Assembly (NCBI GenBank): GCA_034440575.1
Contig: JAOTOL010001451.1
Span: 305,001-369,000, forward strand
Direction of reading: 5' to 3'
DNA length: 64,000 nucleotides
From: Imbricaverruca yamaguchii
Taxonomy: Eukaryota > Arthropoda > Thecostraca > Neoverrucidae
Shown here: in pieces, positions 1-11,487 of the stretch
Layout: each line of letters opens with the position of its first letter
Numbering within the stretch: the stretch's first letter is position 1
Position numbers and translations under genes: made by a program
Notes under the pieces: generated by a model
Seen by the model: the letters and a program-made list of their open reading frames with translations, nothing else
Told to the model about the DNA's origin: nothing
Database searches by the model: none

Positions 1-175
<175 letters not shown>

Positions 176-590
176 TCACTTGTGTAATTTCATACCTGTA
201 GTATTTGAGTCATTTGTGTAACTTCATGCCGGTAGTATTGGTGTCACTTCTGTAGTTCCGTGCCCTATAGTATTTGTGTTGCTTGTGTAGCTTGACGCCT
301 GTAGTCAGAGGTGTTGTTTTGTATAATTTTGACGGTGCAAGTGCCACCTCAAACTTGGCTTTGCCCCTCCAATAAATTGAATTTTTAATATGGGACCCTA
401 AGAAGAGTGCCCACAATCCATTTCTGCCTCCTAATTGCCTCGATGCATTCCCTCCCGAAATAAGCTTCAGAAGTCAACATCCGTGCCTGTAGTATTTGCA
501 CGTAGTTTAATGTCCGTAGTACATGTGTGACTTGTGTAGTTTCATGTGTATGGTATTTACGCTACTTGTGTAGTTCGTGCCCATAGTTAG
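176..590. repeat. Imperfect ~36-bp tandem array, interrupted
   Basis: A degenerate unit resembling 'cttgtgtagtttcatgcc' followed by 'tgtagtattt' recurs at about 176-306 and again at about 482-590. The two halves are separated by unrelated sequence (about 308-470) that matches a dispersed repeat found near 62.9 kb, so the array looks split by an insertion. Confidence 0.6.
308..440 (+). mobile_element. Family D dispersed-repeat fragment
   Basis: The stretch running from 'gtataattttgacggtgcaa' through 'aatatgggaccct' resembles 62,885-62,990 and the ends of the long repeats at 28.9 and 56.95 kb, where a 'gggtcccatgtta' motif and 'gtcccctc' blocks recur. I see no coding capacity. Class unknown. 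Confidence 0.45.
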
Positions 591-937
591 CATGTATATT
601 CACGGTGCCCCAGCCGGCAAATTATGTGAATCTCATGATGTTTGTGATATGACGACAGTGTTTCGCCTGACGTTTATTTCATCATGACTTGAGGAGCTAA
701 GAGATTACATGACCAAGACCTGAAACCGACCAAACCAGAGTCTGGTTGTCATTAGTAGAATACTTGCCTCCCAATGCATACAGATGTGGCACCGCCGCCT
801 CATGCTCATTTGACACTGACCTGCACTGATCTGACACTGCCCTGGCATCCCTGCCACTAACATGACGCTGACCTGCATTGCTTTGACGTTGACAAGTCTT
901 TAACCTGATATTAACCTGCAATGGTCCAGCACTTACC

Positions 938-1075
938 TAGTGGCTGGCCGAGACCGTGTTGACCCCTCATCGTCATGCATTGACCTGACACTGACCTGAT
1001 GTCTGACCGGCACCGTGTTGACCTGACATCGACATGCATTGACCTGCCACTGACCTGGTGTCTGACCGGCACCGT
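938..1075 (-). repeat. 59-bp tandem duplication of an exon end
   Basis: The motif 'accgtgttgacc' starts at 953, 1,012 and 1,071, exactly 59 bp apart. Read on the minus strand, each unit repeats the last codons of the Ig exon and its splice donor. The duplicates lie in the intron side. Three donor-like sites result: GTCAGT just below 1,055, GTCAGT just below 996 and GTAAGT just below 937. Confidence 0.85.
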
Positions 1076-1240
1076 GTTGACCTGACACATGTAATAGCCG
1101 CTGTCGGCCCGTGTGACGTTCTTCAGTCGCAGCGTCCACGTGGTGTAGTCGTTGCGCACCACCGACAGCCGCTCCACGTGCGACAGGGCCAGCTCGTCCA
1201 CCGACAGGATGGCCTGAGTGTCCGACCTGATCCACGCCAC
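1055..1240 (-). CDS. DIP/Lachesin-like Ig domain exon (second half of Ig1)
   Basis: This 186-bp exon (62 codons, phase 0 at both ends) encodes the C-terminal half of a V/I-set Ig domain. It begins VAWIRSDTQAIL, carries WTLRLKNV, and has the DSGYYMCQVNT motif around the second disulfide cysteine. That pattern is typical of Dpr-interacting proteins and Lachesin, GPI-anchored or secreted neuronal cell-surface proteins that bind Dpr-family receptors. The acceptor is a T-rich tract ending 'gttgtcag' and the donor is CAG|GTCAGT. Family members have an exon boundary after the equivalent of VNTDPM-Q, which matches VNTVPVRHQ here. An N-V-T sequon is present. The preceding exon is at 12,639-12,745. Ig2 and later exons must lie beyond position 1. 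The exact paralogue cannot be told. Confidence 0.88.
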
Positions 1241-1279
1241 CTGACAACGAACCGAGCCCAACTTGACGCCAGACCACGT

Positions 1280-1926
1280 GCTGTCTGCCGGCAAGCCGTG
1301 CACCGGCGGCAAGCCGTGCACCGGCGGCAAGACGTGCACCGGTGGCAAGTCGTGCACCGGTGGCAAGTCGTGTACCGGTGGCAAGCCGTGCACCGGCGGC
1401 AAGACGTGCACCGGCGGCAAGCCGTGTACCGGCGGCAAGACGTGCACCGGTGGCAAGTCGTGCACCGGCGGCAAGACGTGCACCGGTGGCAAGACGTGCA
1501 CCGGTGGCAAGTCGTGCACCGGCGGCAAGACGTGCACCGGCGGCAAGTCGTGCACCGGCGGCAAGACGTGCACCGGCGGCAAGTCGTGCACCGGCGGCAA
1601 GACGTGCACCGGCGGCAAGTCGTGCACCGGCGGCAAGCCGTGCACCGGCGGCAAGCCGTGCACCGGCGGCAAGTCGTGCACCGGTGGCAAGTCGTGCACC
1701 GGCGGCAAGTCGTGCACCGGCGGCAAGCCGTGCACCGGCGGCAAGCCGTGCACCGGTGGCAAGCCGTGTACCGGCGGCAAGCCGTGCACCGGTGGCAAGT
1801 CGTGTACCGGCGGCAAGTCGTGCACCGGCGGCAAGCCGTGCACCGGCGGCAAGACGTGCACCGGCGGCAAGACGTGCACCGGTGGCAAGTCGTGCACCGG
1901 CGGCAAGCCGTGCACCGGCGGCAAGA
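1280..1926. repeat. 18-bp GC-rich minisatellite (intronic)
   Basis: About 36 copies of an 18-bp unit, 'ggcaagncgtgcaccggy', in which n varies (C, T or A) and Y is C or T. It lies in the intron 40 bp upstream of the Ig exon acceptor at 1,240 (minus strand). Because 18 is divisible by 3 and the unit lacks stops, several frames stay open. On the minus strand one frame (LPPVHG/D repeats) runs uninterrupted into the Ig exon. Confidence 0.96.
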
Positions 1927-3850
1927 CGGACGTCATTCGCCGCGGAGCATAATGGTGTCGGCAAATGCACGTCCGTGGCCTGCCAACGAACCAAATATGG
2001 CCAACCAGTGAATAAAATCTGACCTTCAGCAAATCAAGTTGGGGGATCGCATTAGCTATCTTATATGGGATTTTAAACATGGGAAGAGGAACTCCACGGG
2101 TACCATGTTAAATCTGGAGGATATGAGAGAGTGGAAGGACATTTAGGCGTAATTCTACCCTCACATGTATATCAAACGACACCCAAACCTTCACATCCAT
2201 TCCCATTCGACACGGAACCGATGATATAGCCACCTAATAACCGAATAACCACCCACTCACCACGATGTATGGTTGCTGGGTTGTCGGGTATGCTAATCTA
2301 CACTGTACGACCACGGGTATATATTCTTTTTTAATTTCAGGGAACATAGCCCCTGGAGCTTTCAAGATGTTTGACATTAAGTGTGGGTAGATAATGTAGC
2401 ACTCCACGTATTGCATATTAACTCAAACTTTCTCCAAATTTACGTTAAACCCATTGCACAACACTAGCATCTTAGCTAAGAAAACACGGATTTTTTTCAA
2501 TTTGCAACACTAACAGCGGTGGTCACTTTCCACCTGTGGCTCCATGACATGCTTTGTAAAGACACGACCTAAAACTTGCCTTGTCAACAGGAACGTTTTG
2601 AATGTTCATTTTTTTAGAAGCTATCCTCGTCAGCACTACACATCTTGATGCGCATAACACAGCTTTGGTTGGTGGCTCATGTTTGCCTTCTTCCAACATC
2701 GTCACGGCTGTGTCCACAGGTGACAAAACTCGACAGAACAAAACTCTACAGACGTCAATGAGCCAACATGGACCACAAAATAATGCGAAGAGGCCCTCAG
2801 GTACATGCTAACCCAGTGCTCTCATTTTCCAAATCAGAGGAGCGTTTACGCTTCTTTCGAGCTAACTCTGAAAGGTAGGCTTCATGTAGTGAAGTTGGGC
2901 CACATTATTTGTGTTCCAATGAGATAATGAATAATTCCTGTCGCGCCAAGTTATGGCGCGCAGGCGAGTATTGTTTTCCGGTCGTTTCGATGGAGATGAC
3001 ATTCATCCTCCCACGGATGTCGAAGGTTAAATACATTAAATGGACCGTGCCAATTGAAAGCTGACGTATGTCGATTGCGCTGTATTACGGACTTCACAAA
3101 ACTTACCGCACAACCAGAAGTTACGTTCATGGTCCCGTTGTTCCCTCATTTTTTGTGGCACCCTGCGTACCGTCATAAGGTGAATACAGACGTCAACAGG
3201 GGTGTGCACGGTGCGAGGTGGTGGTGGTGGTGGTGGGGGGGTCAGTGGCCTGACGTGTCACCGGTCGGTGCTCATGTCGAAATCGCGAGCGACCTTGCAA
3301 CCTCCAGAGACATTTTCACGATGGATGCGCACTACCAGAATGATTCCGGCAAGCATTACATTGCCGGCAATGCCATCCTGGGAACCAACCCGAGACACTC
3401 GACTGGATGAAGGGAACCCCGCACAAAAAGTGCCCACTCACGCGGACATGACACAACGGCATACCGGCGCTACCCCGGCGCCATACCCGGCCATCTCCAG
3501 CTGACGGAACGTTAAAATGTTCGGCGCACTATTTCAGACACGGCAGGCATCGGACAGTCACGGCGCGCTGGCGTGTCATACACACGACCGAGCTGCGCTG
3601 GACACCGGAGTGCCACTCAGCACCGCCCTCACACAGTGGACGTGGCTGCCGGTGGCGGCTTAATTATTTCCCGGCCGGGTCGCCCTCGCGCCCATCAAAA
3701 ACATAGCCGACCAGTGGAGGGGGCAATACCCTGTCAGCGGCAGACGAGCACGTCTCTGCCGCCGCGCCCCTCCCCCTTCATCCGGCGCCGGGCCGGGCCG
3801 GGTCGACGGCTGACACGGAAGTCGAGTCGACGTGTCTGTGTCAGCCCCAG
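1927..3850. other. Intronic sequence, no feature seen
   Basis: Mixed-composition sequence inside the large intron. It contains a short (GGT)n run at about 3,219-3,240 and moderately GC-rich DNA from about 3,050 to 3,840, with short ORFs on both strands but no convincing domain or exon. Confidence 0.5.
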
Positions 3851-4345
3851 CTGGACGACTGGTCAACCAGACAGCTGGACAGCTGAACAGATAGACAGCC
3901 GGACAGATAGCTGGACAGACAGATAGACATCCGGACAGACATCTGGACAGCCGAACAGCCATATAGCTGGACAGCCGGACAGATAGCTAGACAACCGGAC
4001 AGGCACATAGCTGGGGAGCCAGACACCCAGACAGCTGGACAGACGGACAGCCATATAGCTGGACAGCCGGAGAGCCAGATAGCTGGACAGCCGGACAGAT
4101 AGCTAGACAACCGGACAGTCATATAGCTGGACAGCCAGATACCCAGACAGCTGGACAGCCACACACCCAGACAGTCGGACAGCCAGATAGCTAGACAACC
4201 GGACAGTCATATAGCTGGACAGCCAGACACCCAGACAGCTGGACAGACGGACAGCCATATAGCTGGACAGCCGGACAGCCAGATAGCTGGACAGCCGGAC
4301 AGCCAGATAGCTGGACAGCCGGACGGATAGCTAGACAACCAGACA
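3851..4345. repeat. Degenerate GGACAG-rich tandem array
   Basis: About 490 bp built from 'ggacagcc', 'agatagct' and 'ggacagccggacag' modules, roughly 30-32 bp per larger unit but irregular. It yields cysteine/leucine-rich minus-strand ORFs (repeated CPAVQLSG) that I regard as repeat artefacts. Confidence 0.85.
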
Positions 4346-7092
4346 GCCTCAGGTGCCGCTTTGCAGAGCAATGACAAAGAATTATCAAGCTATTTAGGTT
4401 AGCGTCTCAGCAGGGCTAATCAAAGCAATGAGTTCAAAAGAACTCAAATCCAATCTGATGTTATCTGAAGTAAAATAATTGTGGTTCAATCGACATTCTC
4501 TAAGCTGATAAGTAGTAAATCTTATCCGCAGTCCTTTTTCAACTCTTTTCAGCATACCTTATCTTAGCTGAGTCGTCCAAAGAAGAGCATAAACCATTCA
4601 TACGGACCTCCATGCAGCCGTGTCACTTCTCGCTGTTCTCTGTTCGGATTAGCCTAGCTTGCTTTACCTAACACACATCGCTGTATTGCCTTAGCTTTTG
4701 GCCTAAGTGGTCAGAAATAGCTAAGTTAACAAGGTGACGATTTGGCGGGTCCAGAGTACTGACAAAGGCGTGACTACACTCTTTTGGTAGCGTGACGACA
4801 TGCTCTCTGAGTTAAGGAGAAGAAAGGGTTTAAAGTCTTGATGTTTCAAGATCTGAAGGCTTTCCGTCCCCCGCCAGAAAAAAACAACATTATTTCTGGA
4901 AAATATGAACGTAGATTTTGACGCATGTAGAGCAATTACGATGCATAAGTATATCATTTTGAGAAAAAGATAGTTATTTCCAAAATCGTGGATACTTCTT
5001 ATCAGCTTCTGTTCCACTCGTAAGTCAAAGATCCTTGTATGAGGATATATATAAGCCATACTACTCTGCGATGACGTGGGCCACCAAATAATGTGACAAG
5101 TCAGGGACAACTCTAAACGGATACGAAAATGATACATCCACCGTCCTGGACGTGACATCAAGATAACCGTGCCAAACATTTTTTCATACTGCACTAAAAT
5201 TATGATGCATGTACAAAAGTGATGAATCAGGCTTCAGCACAGGTTGAAGTAAGATTACACTCAATATACTAGAGATACAAGTCGTGAACTGTATTCTTTT
5301 TAAAATAACTAATGTCAAATTGGTAATTTTATAAACTGTGGTAATTGGTAATTATCAACTGTGCCACTGAGAAGCTGGCTTTCCCTGGTACATGGAGCAC
5401 AAAAGAGAAAGACAGGCAAGTTGGACGCCAGTTAACTTTTGCTTTCTCCAACAGCACCGAGTACAGTTATTTTGCGATTGGAGCTATTAAGAAGTAAAGT
5501 TTCATTTCTGCAGTCGGAAGTGACTACTATCAGGGTCGTCAATTTCCGAACTTGGTTTGGGTACCCAACGCGCACCACCTACACGAACGCAATGGGAGGG
5601 AAAACGGGACATAAGGAAGTCGAGAATCGCGGGCAGTCCGTTCAGCTACGTCCACAAAGGACGCCGGCGGTGCGATCGCGGTGCAAGGGTCGAAACAATT
5701 CCTGGCCTCGAACGGACACCAGACGGGCTTCAGACAGAGCGAATCGTCGCTCCGGAGTCGGCTCTACACATCTCGCCCGTAGAAAACGGATAGTCGCAGG
5801 CGTTTTCACGGACGTCCTCCGAACCTCCGGGGTCCGTAAAACCCAGACTGGGTGCGGTGTGAAAGGGGCTCAACGGAGCATTCCAGGTTCGCACTGTCGA
5901 CTGATTAGCACAGACGCGCTGACTGCAGCACTGCTAGTTAGCGGACATGGCGCTAGGCGCTCGGCCAGGGAACTGAGCGATACGACTGACTAATACAATT
6001 TTGAAAACCTACTTCTTAGAAACATCACAGCTGATATTTATATATATATATATATAGCTTCTGATCTGGCCTAGGTAGTATCTACAGCCTTCATGCAGTG
6101 TTGCACCAATCACCTTTTTGATACCAACACAGCTTTTGTAGTAACCATGTCACAAGCTAACTGAGGGAATGGCCAATGTGACCAATTACTAGTAGCTATA
6201 TACACATTCAATGAATCGTCGGGATATGTACGGTAATAGGTTCAATTATCCGTAGGTGTAGATCATTAGAATCAATTACACGAGAAATAGGTGAACTCGT
6301 AAATAGGTGAACGCGACCTGACACGATTAAGAATTAATTATTTGTTTTAAGAATTGCAAGTGACTGGATGGTACTGAAATGCAAACTCTTCGATATGGTA
6401 TACTTGTATTATTATAACTGCGTAACAAATAAGTGAATAGTAATATACTTGAACGATGTGGTGCATAACATCCTTTGTTATCCCGGACGTCATATTCTTT
6501 GCCAAGAGAAGCACATTGTGAACATTTCTCCATTTCGCCAGACGTGGAAGACGTCTACAGACATTAACAGCATCATCTTTCCTTATTCTTTAGTTGCAAC
6601 ACGCAGAAAACCGATGCAAACAGAAAAACACCCGCGCCCAGTGCCGCGCGCAGCATAGGCAGCCCGATGAGACGGCTGAGCGGCTCGTGTTTGTTTGGCC
6701 ATTTGTCTACGCGGCCGGCGGCTCCAATCTGGCCCTGTGCCGGGGTGAAGTCGCGAATGGTCTGTTCCGGCCCATTGGCGACGTGTCGTCGGTAACGTCG
6801 ACGGTCGTGCTGTCCTCCGGCGGGTCACGTGACCGGAGGGGCCGACACAATGGCAGCTGGCGGCGGGGGCGCCCCAGCCGCCGCCCGGCGAGACGACGTC
6901 GCAATAAACACGCGCCGTCCCGTCCCGATCATGTGCTGAATCACATCTCACGACCAGCCGAAGAGAGAGGCTGGCCAGTGTCCACCGAGGCACAGGCCAA
7001 CTGCGGCGCCACTCAAATACTTTCTGCTCTTCTGAGAGAGTGAAGTCATGTATTCGTGGAATCATATCTATGCACGCATGCACAAACACACG
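4346..7092. other. Intronic sequence, mostly unassigned
   Basis: AT-rich DNA up to about 5,400, then two GC-rich islands (about 5,550-5,990 and 6,650-6,980) with open frames of up to 184 codons on the plus strand. None shows a recognisable domain. A short AT microsatellite sits at about 6,038-6,056. Confidence 0.4.
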
Positions 7093-7222
7093 CAGACATA
7101 TATATGTATATATGTACATATACATATATATGCACATATATATGTATATGTGTATATATACACATATGCACATACATATATATGTACATATATACATATG
7201 TATATGTGTATATATACATATG

Positions 7223-7261
<39 letters not shown>

Positions 7262-7293
7262 GTATTCGTATATATATATATATATATATATAT

Positions 7294-7333
<40 letters not shown>

Positions 7334-7337
7334 TCTG
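7093..7337. repeat. Compound ATGT / AT / GT microsatellite
   Basis: Interspersed 'tatatgta' and 'catatata' modules to about 7,225, then (AT)n to about 7,293, then (GT)n to about 7,331. All six frames read through parts of it as Tyr/Ile or Val/Cys repeats, which are not genes. Confidence 0.95.
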
Positions 7338-8619
7338 TTTCGGGTGCGTGTACGTGCGCGTGTGTGTGCACATGACTGCGTGTTGCCGCTGCACACGGAC
7401 GTCTTGATGGGGGATCCCTGGCCGTCAGCTTTCCAAGATGAATCAAAACAGCCAATTTCGTTAATGGCTTATCACGCAAGTTTGACGCTGACGAAGCCGG
7501 GCCGCATTCATCCGAGTCCACGTCGGTAGCCATTTCCACGTCCAGCTATCTGCTGATAAAGACTGTCTGGCCGATGCACTTCCGACCGGGCGATCCGACA
7601 CCGCTCTCGTGCCGGCACCCACCCATGTCCCGAACACCAACGCTGAAGGTCGGAGCGCGTCTTTCACGCCGAGTTTCGGCGGAGGTGCGCATTTCGCTTC
7701 ACCAGTAATCAGCACTGCTTTCGATCGATCGGCACATTGCTTTCGGGTTTGAGGTATACCCCCAAGTTTCTACATTGCAACCATATTTCTAAGCAGTGTG
7801 AAGTGTTCACAGACATTCGCTTTCAACGAATGCAATTCTGCCGAAACGTCTCAAACTTTTCGAACGCATTTTCCAATGTGCAATTGTATCCGCACATTTC
7901 CATCCGGAATATAATGTGCTGAATTGTCGAAAATAATCAAAGGTGCAACTGAGCACATGGTGGAAATTAGTCTAGCAAATACATGGCTAAAAAGTTAGCC
8001 ACTGGTAAAATATATTAATGGATGCCGTTGAGTATTGCGAAAACGAATTAGTCGGTGCTCGGGGACATCCACCTAATCACACCTCACTCCTGCAAACATA
8101 AAAGTTTCAATTTCGTTACTTCACTTTTAGACTACGGAAATTATCTCCAGACTTAGAATAGCATGTTCTGAATAAATACACACAAGACTATCAGAACTGG
8201 GAGGGTGACCACCTGCAGATTCCACGATTGTCGTGTGTTGCTTTAGGTAAGATGAAATGAAAAATGTTCTCCAGCAAAGAACATAATAGCAAGTAAGGTT
8301 AGAAAACTATTTGTGTTGGGCTTAGCTAAAATGTTCCAATGTGAACATGGAATGCGGCCTTAATTCCTTGCGGCCTTAATAAGTTTGCAGTTGAAAGGAC
8401 ATGCCTGAATTGCATTTTGCATGTTTTGTTCGCCATTCAAGCTAACAGTTTCATTGCACATTAGACCCAACTCAGTAATTAGATTAGGTCAATTTAGATC
8501 GTTACCGTTAGATCGAACTCATAAATTTCTGGAATAGCTTTCAGGCTAGTCTTTAGGACTCCATCGGATACCCTAACAAGCCTAAAAAGCCAACTGCTGC
8601 CCTAAATATTGTGTCATCC
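7338..8619. other. Intronic sequence, no feature seen
   Basis: A GC-rich start (to about 7,720) followed by AT-rich sequence. No repeat or exon was recognised. Confidence 0.4.
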
Positions 8620-8698
8620 GTGTTGCACATACATGTGTGATGCATGTGTGTGTTACACATGCATGTGTGATGCATGTGTGTGTGTGACACATGCATGC
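8620..8698. repeat. Alternating purine-pyrimidine tandem repeat
   Basis: About two and a half copies of a roughly 32-bp unit made of 'acatgcatgtgtgatgcatg' and GT steps. Alternating purine-pyrimidine DNA of this kind is prone to Z-DNA formation. Confidence 0.75.
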
Positions 8699-9170
8699 CC
8701 ATCTAGCTACAACTGATGAAAAACGTGGCGCCGGTCGGTGAAAAAGTTGCCACTCTTCTGAAGATAGCTGATAGTGCTGAAGAGAAATTTCATGGTGTTC
8801 GAGCGCTAGACACTAAGTTCGGCCACCGGCTGAGAAGCATGCGCGTATCAGCCACCCCGTCTCGGCAAAAAAAATTGTTCGTATCTGTCGCACACATCAG
8901 CTCTGCTACCCTGCTCCTGCATCCATATGACAACAGCCTCCTGAACATCTTTTTTTTCGTCGGCGCCGGCACATCATCGGGAGAGGAAAATCGCGCTCAC
9001 GGTATCCATTCCGTTGGGATCAGCGGGATCAGCCGAGCCCAATGTTTGTCATCCAAGCGCGCAGCGCACGGGTGGAGTCTGTGGGTTCTGAACCTTCGAC
9101 GGTCGAGGCAAGTTCAACAATGGACCTGTGATGCACACTAGGTATTCTAGACCCAAAGATGCCTTGCAGA

Positions 9171-10819
9171 CAGGGATGCGGAGCCGGGAAAATTTTGGAC
9201 GGCTCCGGCTCGGGCTCCGGCTCCGGCTCCGAGTAAAATGTCTTGGCGGCTCCGGCTCTGGCTCTGGCTCCGGGCAAAATGTACCGGCTCTGGTGGCTCC
9301 GGCTCCGGTACCGGCTCCGTACATCCAAAACGTGATCGATCCATTAACCCGTCCCATCTCGGGGGGGGGGTCTTCAACCGCCCCCTCACGTTTTTCGTGG
9401 ATAGCGGACGAACGGCGCGAGGCAGCGCGCCGAAATTTGGGATACCTTTTCCCACATCAATTTGACATGCTGACTCAAAATTTTTAGGTCAGGTCATCTA
9501 GGGTCAACGAGTTATTCAAGGTCAAGTTAGGTCACCAAAAAAGTTGAGCCAGTCGTCACACTTTAACGGATAGATATTTTAATAAAACTTTCAGCGTTTG
9601 CTTATCTTTACGGATGCAACAAAAACTACCAGTGGATTTTTTTTCATTCTTGACTACATATAAATTTGGCGTATTTGCCAAATTGCAGTTCAAATACAGG
9701 ATTCTGGCAAAAGTAAGCATTTTTGTTGGGGCAAGTTGACTTCCAGCAACGTTTCTCGGTCTGCTTTACCCATTGGAAAAGGAAAATTAAAGAAAACTTG
9801 AAAACTCAACTTGTTGAAATTTCAAAAAATAGAAAAATTTACCGGGTGCCAAAAAATTCCAGCCCTGGTCGATTTCGCTGTCCTTTCCTCATTCCAAACA
9901 AATTTTGTTTTTCATATATCCCAAAATGAACTCCCAGAGTCAAAAACATAATGTTAGTCGTGAAAAGTCGTGAAAATCTAGCCCCCTGGTGACGTCACTT
10001 TTGGGGGAAACTATTTTGGAGGGTGGACCCGGACCCTACTCGTCGAGCGCTTTCCGATTGCACCTCTTTCGTTGTCGTACGATGCTTAGTTTGGATTTTA
10101 GAGGGGGTCTTCAACCGCCCCCCCCCCAACCCGAGACGGGGTGTGAGGATTTGACCGGAAAAACGGCGCGGGGTGAGGGCTAGGGGGATGTTAAAAAAAA
10201 GTTAGCCGCGACCACTCAGAGGCGCAAACTTCAGACAATTATAAGCAACTTTCCCATATAAAGCCCGTATCTATCTTTAAATAAACACCCGCCCCCGCCG
10301 AAATCACTTTTCGGTGCTATGCCCTCGTAAACTGACGCTCGCTTCGTGCCGTATTAGGGCAATCAGAAAAGGGGAGACTTGAATCAACAACACTCCCCAT
10401 CCCGTGAACGGTCCAAGGAACACCATTGTTGTAAATTGTGATGTTTGGCCTCATCTCCAATAAGGTACAACAACCCGTTGATGATGGAAACAATGAACTT
10501 AACTAAACTAAACATAGAACTATTGCATTGACTACTGTGGGTAGAATATGATTATTGGTTATTCTACCATCATTTGATGATAATTTTACATGTTACTCGT
10601 ATTTAAGCATTTTGGCTTTCAAACATGCGTTTTCATACCATACCATACCATACTAGGCATAATGTTTTCATTTCACGTTTGCTAATTTTGCTTAATTTAC
10701 CTCTTTCGGAGTCGGAGCCGCCCTGCTTTTGACGGCTTCGGCTCCGACTTCGGCTCCGACTCCGGCTCCGAATAAAATGTCCCGGCGGCTTCGGCTCCCG
10801 CTCCGGCTCCGCATCCCTG
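9171..10819. mobile_element. hAT-like non-autonomous element with nested insert
   Basis: The element starts CAGGGATGCGGAGCCGG and ends with the inverted counterpart CGGCTCCGCATCCCTG. It is flanked by 8-bp direct repeats, cttgcaga (9,163-9,170) and cttgtaga (10,820-10,827), with one mismatch. CAGGG-type inverted termini and an 8-bp target duplication are hallmarks of the hAT superfamily. Both terminal regions contain (GGCTCC)n hexanucleotide tracts. A TTAA-flanked family A element is inserted at about 9,344-10,176. No transposase ORF remains. Confidence 0.8.
9344..10177 (+). mobile_element. Family A (piggyBac-like MITE), copy 1
   Basis: The left end is TTAA followed by CCCGTCCCATCTCGGGG. The right end reads ACGGCGCGGG followed by GTGA, so the right TTAA has decayed. 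It lies inside a hAT-like element. Internal landmarks shared with the other copies are a cluster of AGGTCA half-sites (9,486-9,537), the 'gtcgtcacactttaacggat' block, and a TGACGTCA octamer (9,990-9,997). There is no coding capacity. Assignment to piggyBac rests on TTAA ends and CCC/GGG termini, not on a transposase. Confidence 0.75.
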
Positions 10820-10827
10820 CTTGTAGA

Positions 10828-11487
10828 CCTTTCAAGTCTCGGGCGTGACGTCCGCATGCAGCTGGTACGTACCAGGTGGCCGCCCATGGTGGCACATTTA
10901 CACAGAACGGTTTTCCCGGGGCAAGATGGTTGAGGAAGTATTGTAACCATATATCCACTATTCCGCTCAAACGCCCATATACGTACTATTATTTTTCATC
11001 GTCATCTGTGGATCCTTCACATCTCCAATGCTGGAGAGGTTTATATTTATTAGATGATAGATGGTCCAACAACCATAAGTTTGAGATCACGAGTTCTTGG
11101 AATCAGTGACATGTAAAGGGATACATTTATTTTTAGCACGAAACGCTTGACAAGTTGAATGTACAGTCCTAATTAGATGGTGTTGTAAAAGGGGTTTCTA
11201 AAGAAGATATGTGTGATTAGTAGTGATGCACGAAAATATGAAATTCTAGTGAAAATTGAAATATCGCCAAGCTTTTTCAGTCTTCGGGTACCTTGCACCA
11301 GGCATGCTACTTGTACAATGAAAACCACGTGCCATATGTGATATGTGTCCACATGTGGTGCCATATGTGGTGAAGTCCACAGGTGAAATTCACACGCCTT
11401 ATAAGGCCTGTGCCATTTGTGATATACAACGTGTTGCATATTTGCAAACCGCAGCCAGTATTTGAGCTATCCGGGTAACATTTGAAT
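10828..11487. other. Intronic sequence between transposons
   Basis: AT-rich sequence with a cluster of near-repeats of 'ccatatgtg' and 'catgtggtg' at about 11,330-11,380. No gene recognised. Confidence 0.4.

Noticed and set aside
1263..2022. Plus-strand repeat proteins (Thr-Gly-Gly-Lys or Ala-Pro-Ala repeats)
   Set aside because: An 18-bp array in an intron; all frames open by composition. The real coding signal here is the minus-strand Ig exon.
4721..5194. 157-codon minus-strand ORF
   Set aside because: AT-rich, no domain, and isolated inside an intron; within the length expected by chance for a 64-kb window.
5439..5993. 184-codon plus-strand ORF in a GC-rich patch
   Set aside because: No domain and composition explained by few stops in GC-rich DNA. 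An exon cannot be excluded.
7040..7529. Overlapping Tyr/Ile and Val/Cys ORFs on both strands
   Set aside because: Direct translation of a compound microsatellite.
6583..7539. 318-codon minus-strand ORF
   Set aside because: Its centre is a translated AT/GT microsatellite; the GC-rich end has no recognisable domain.
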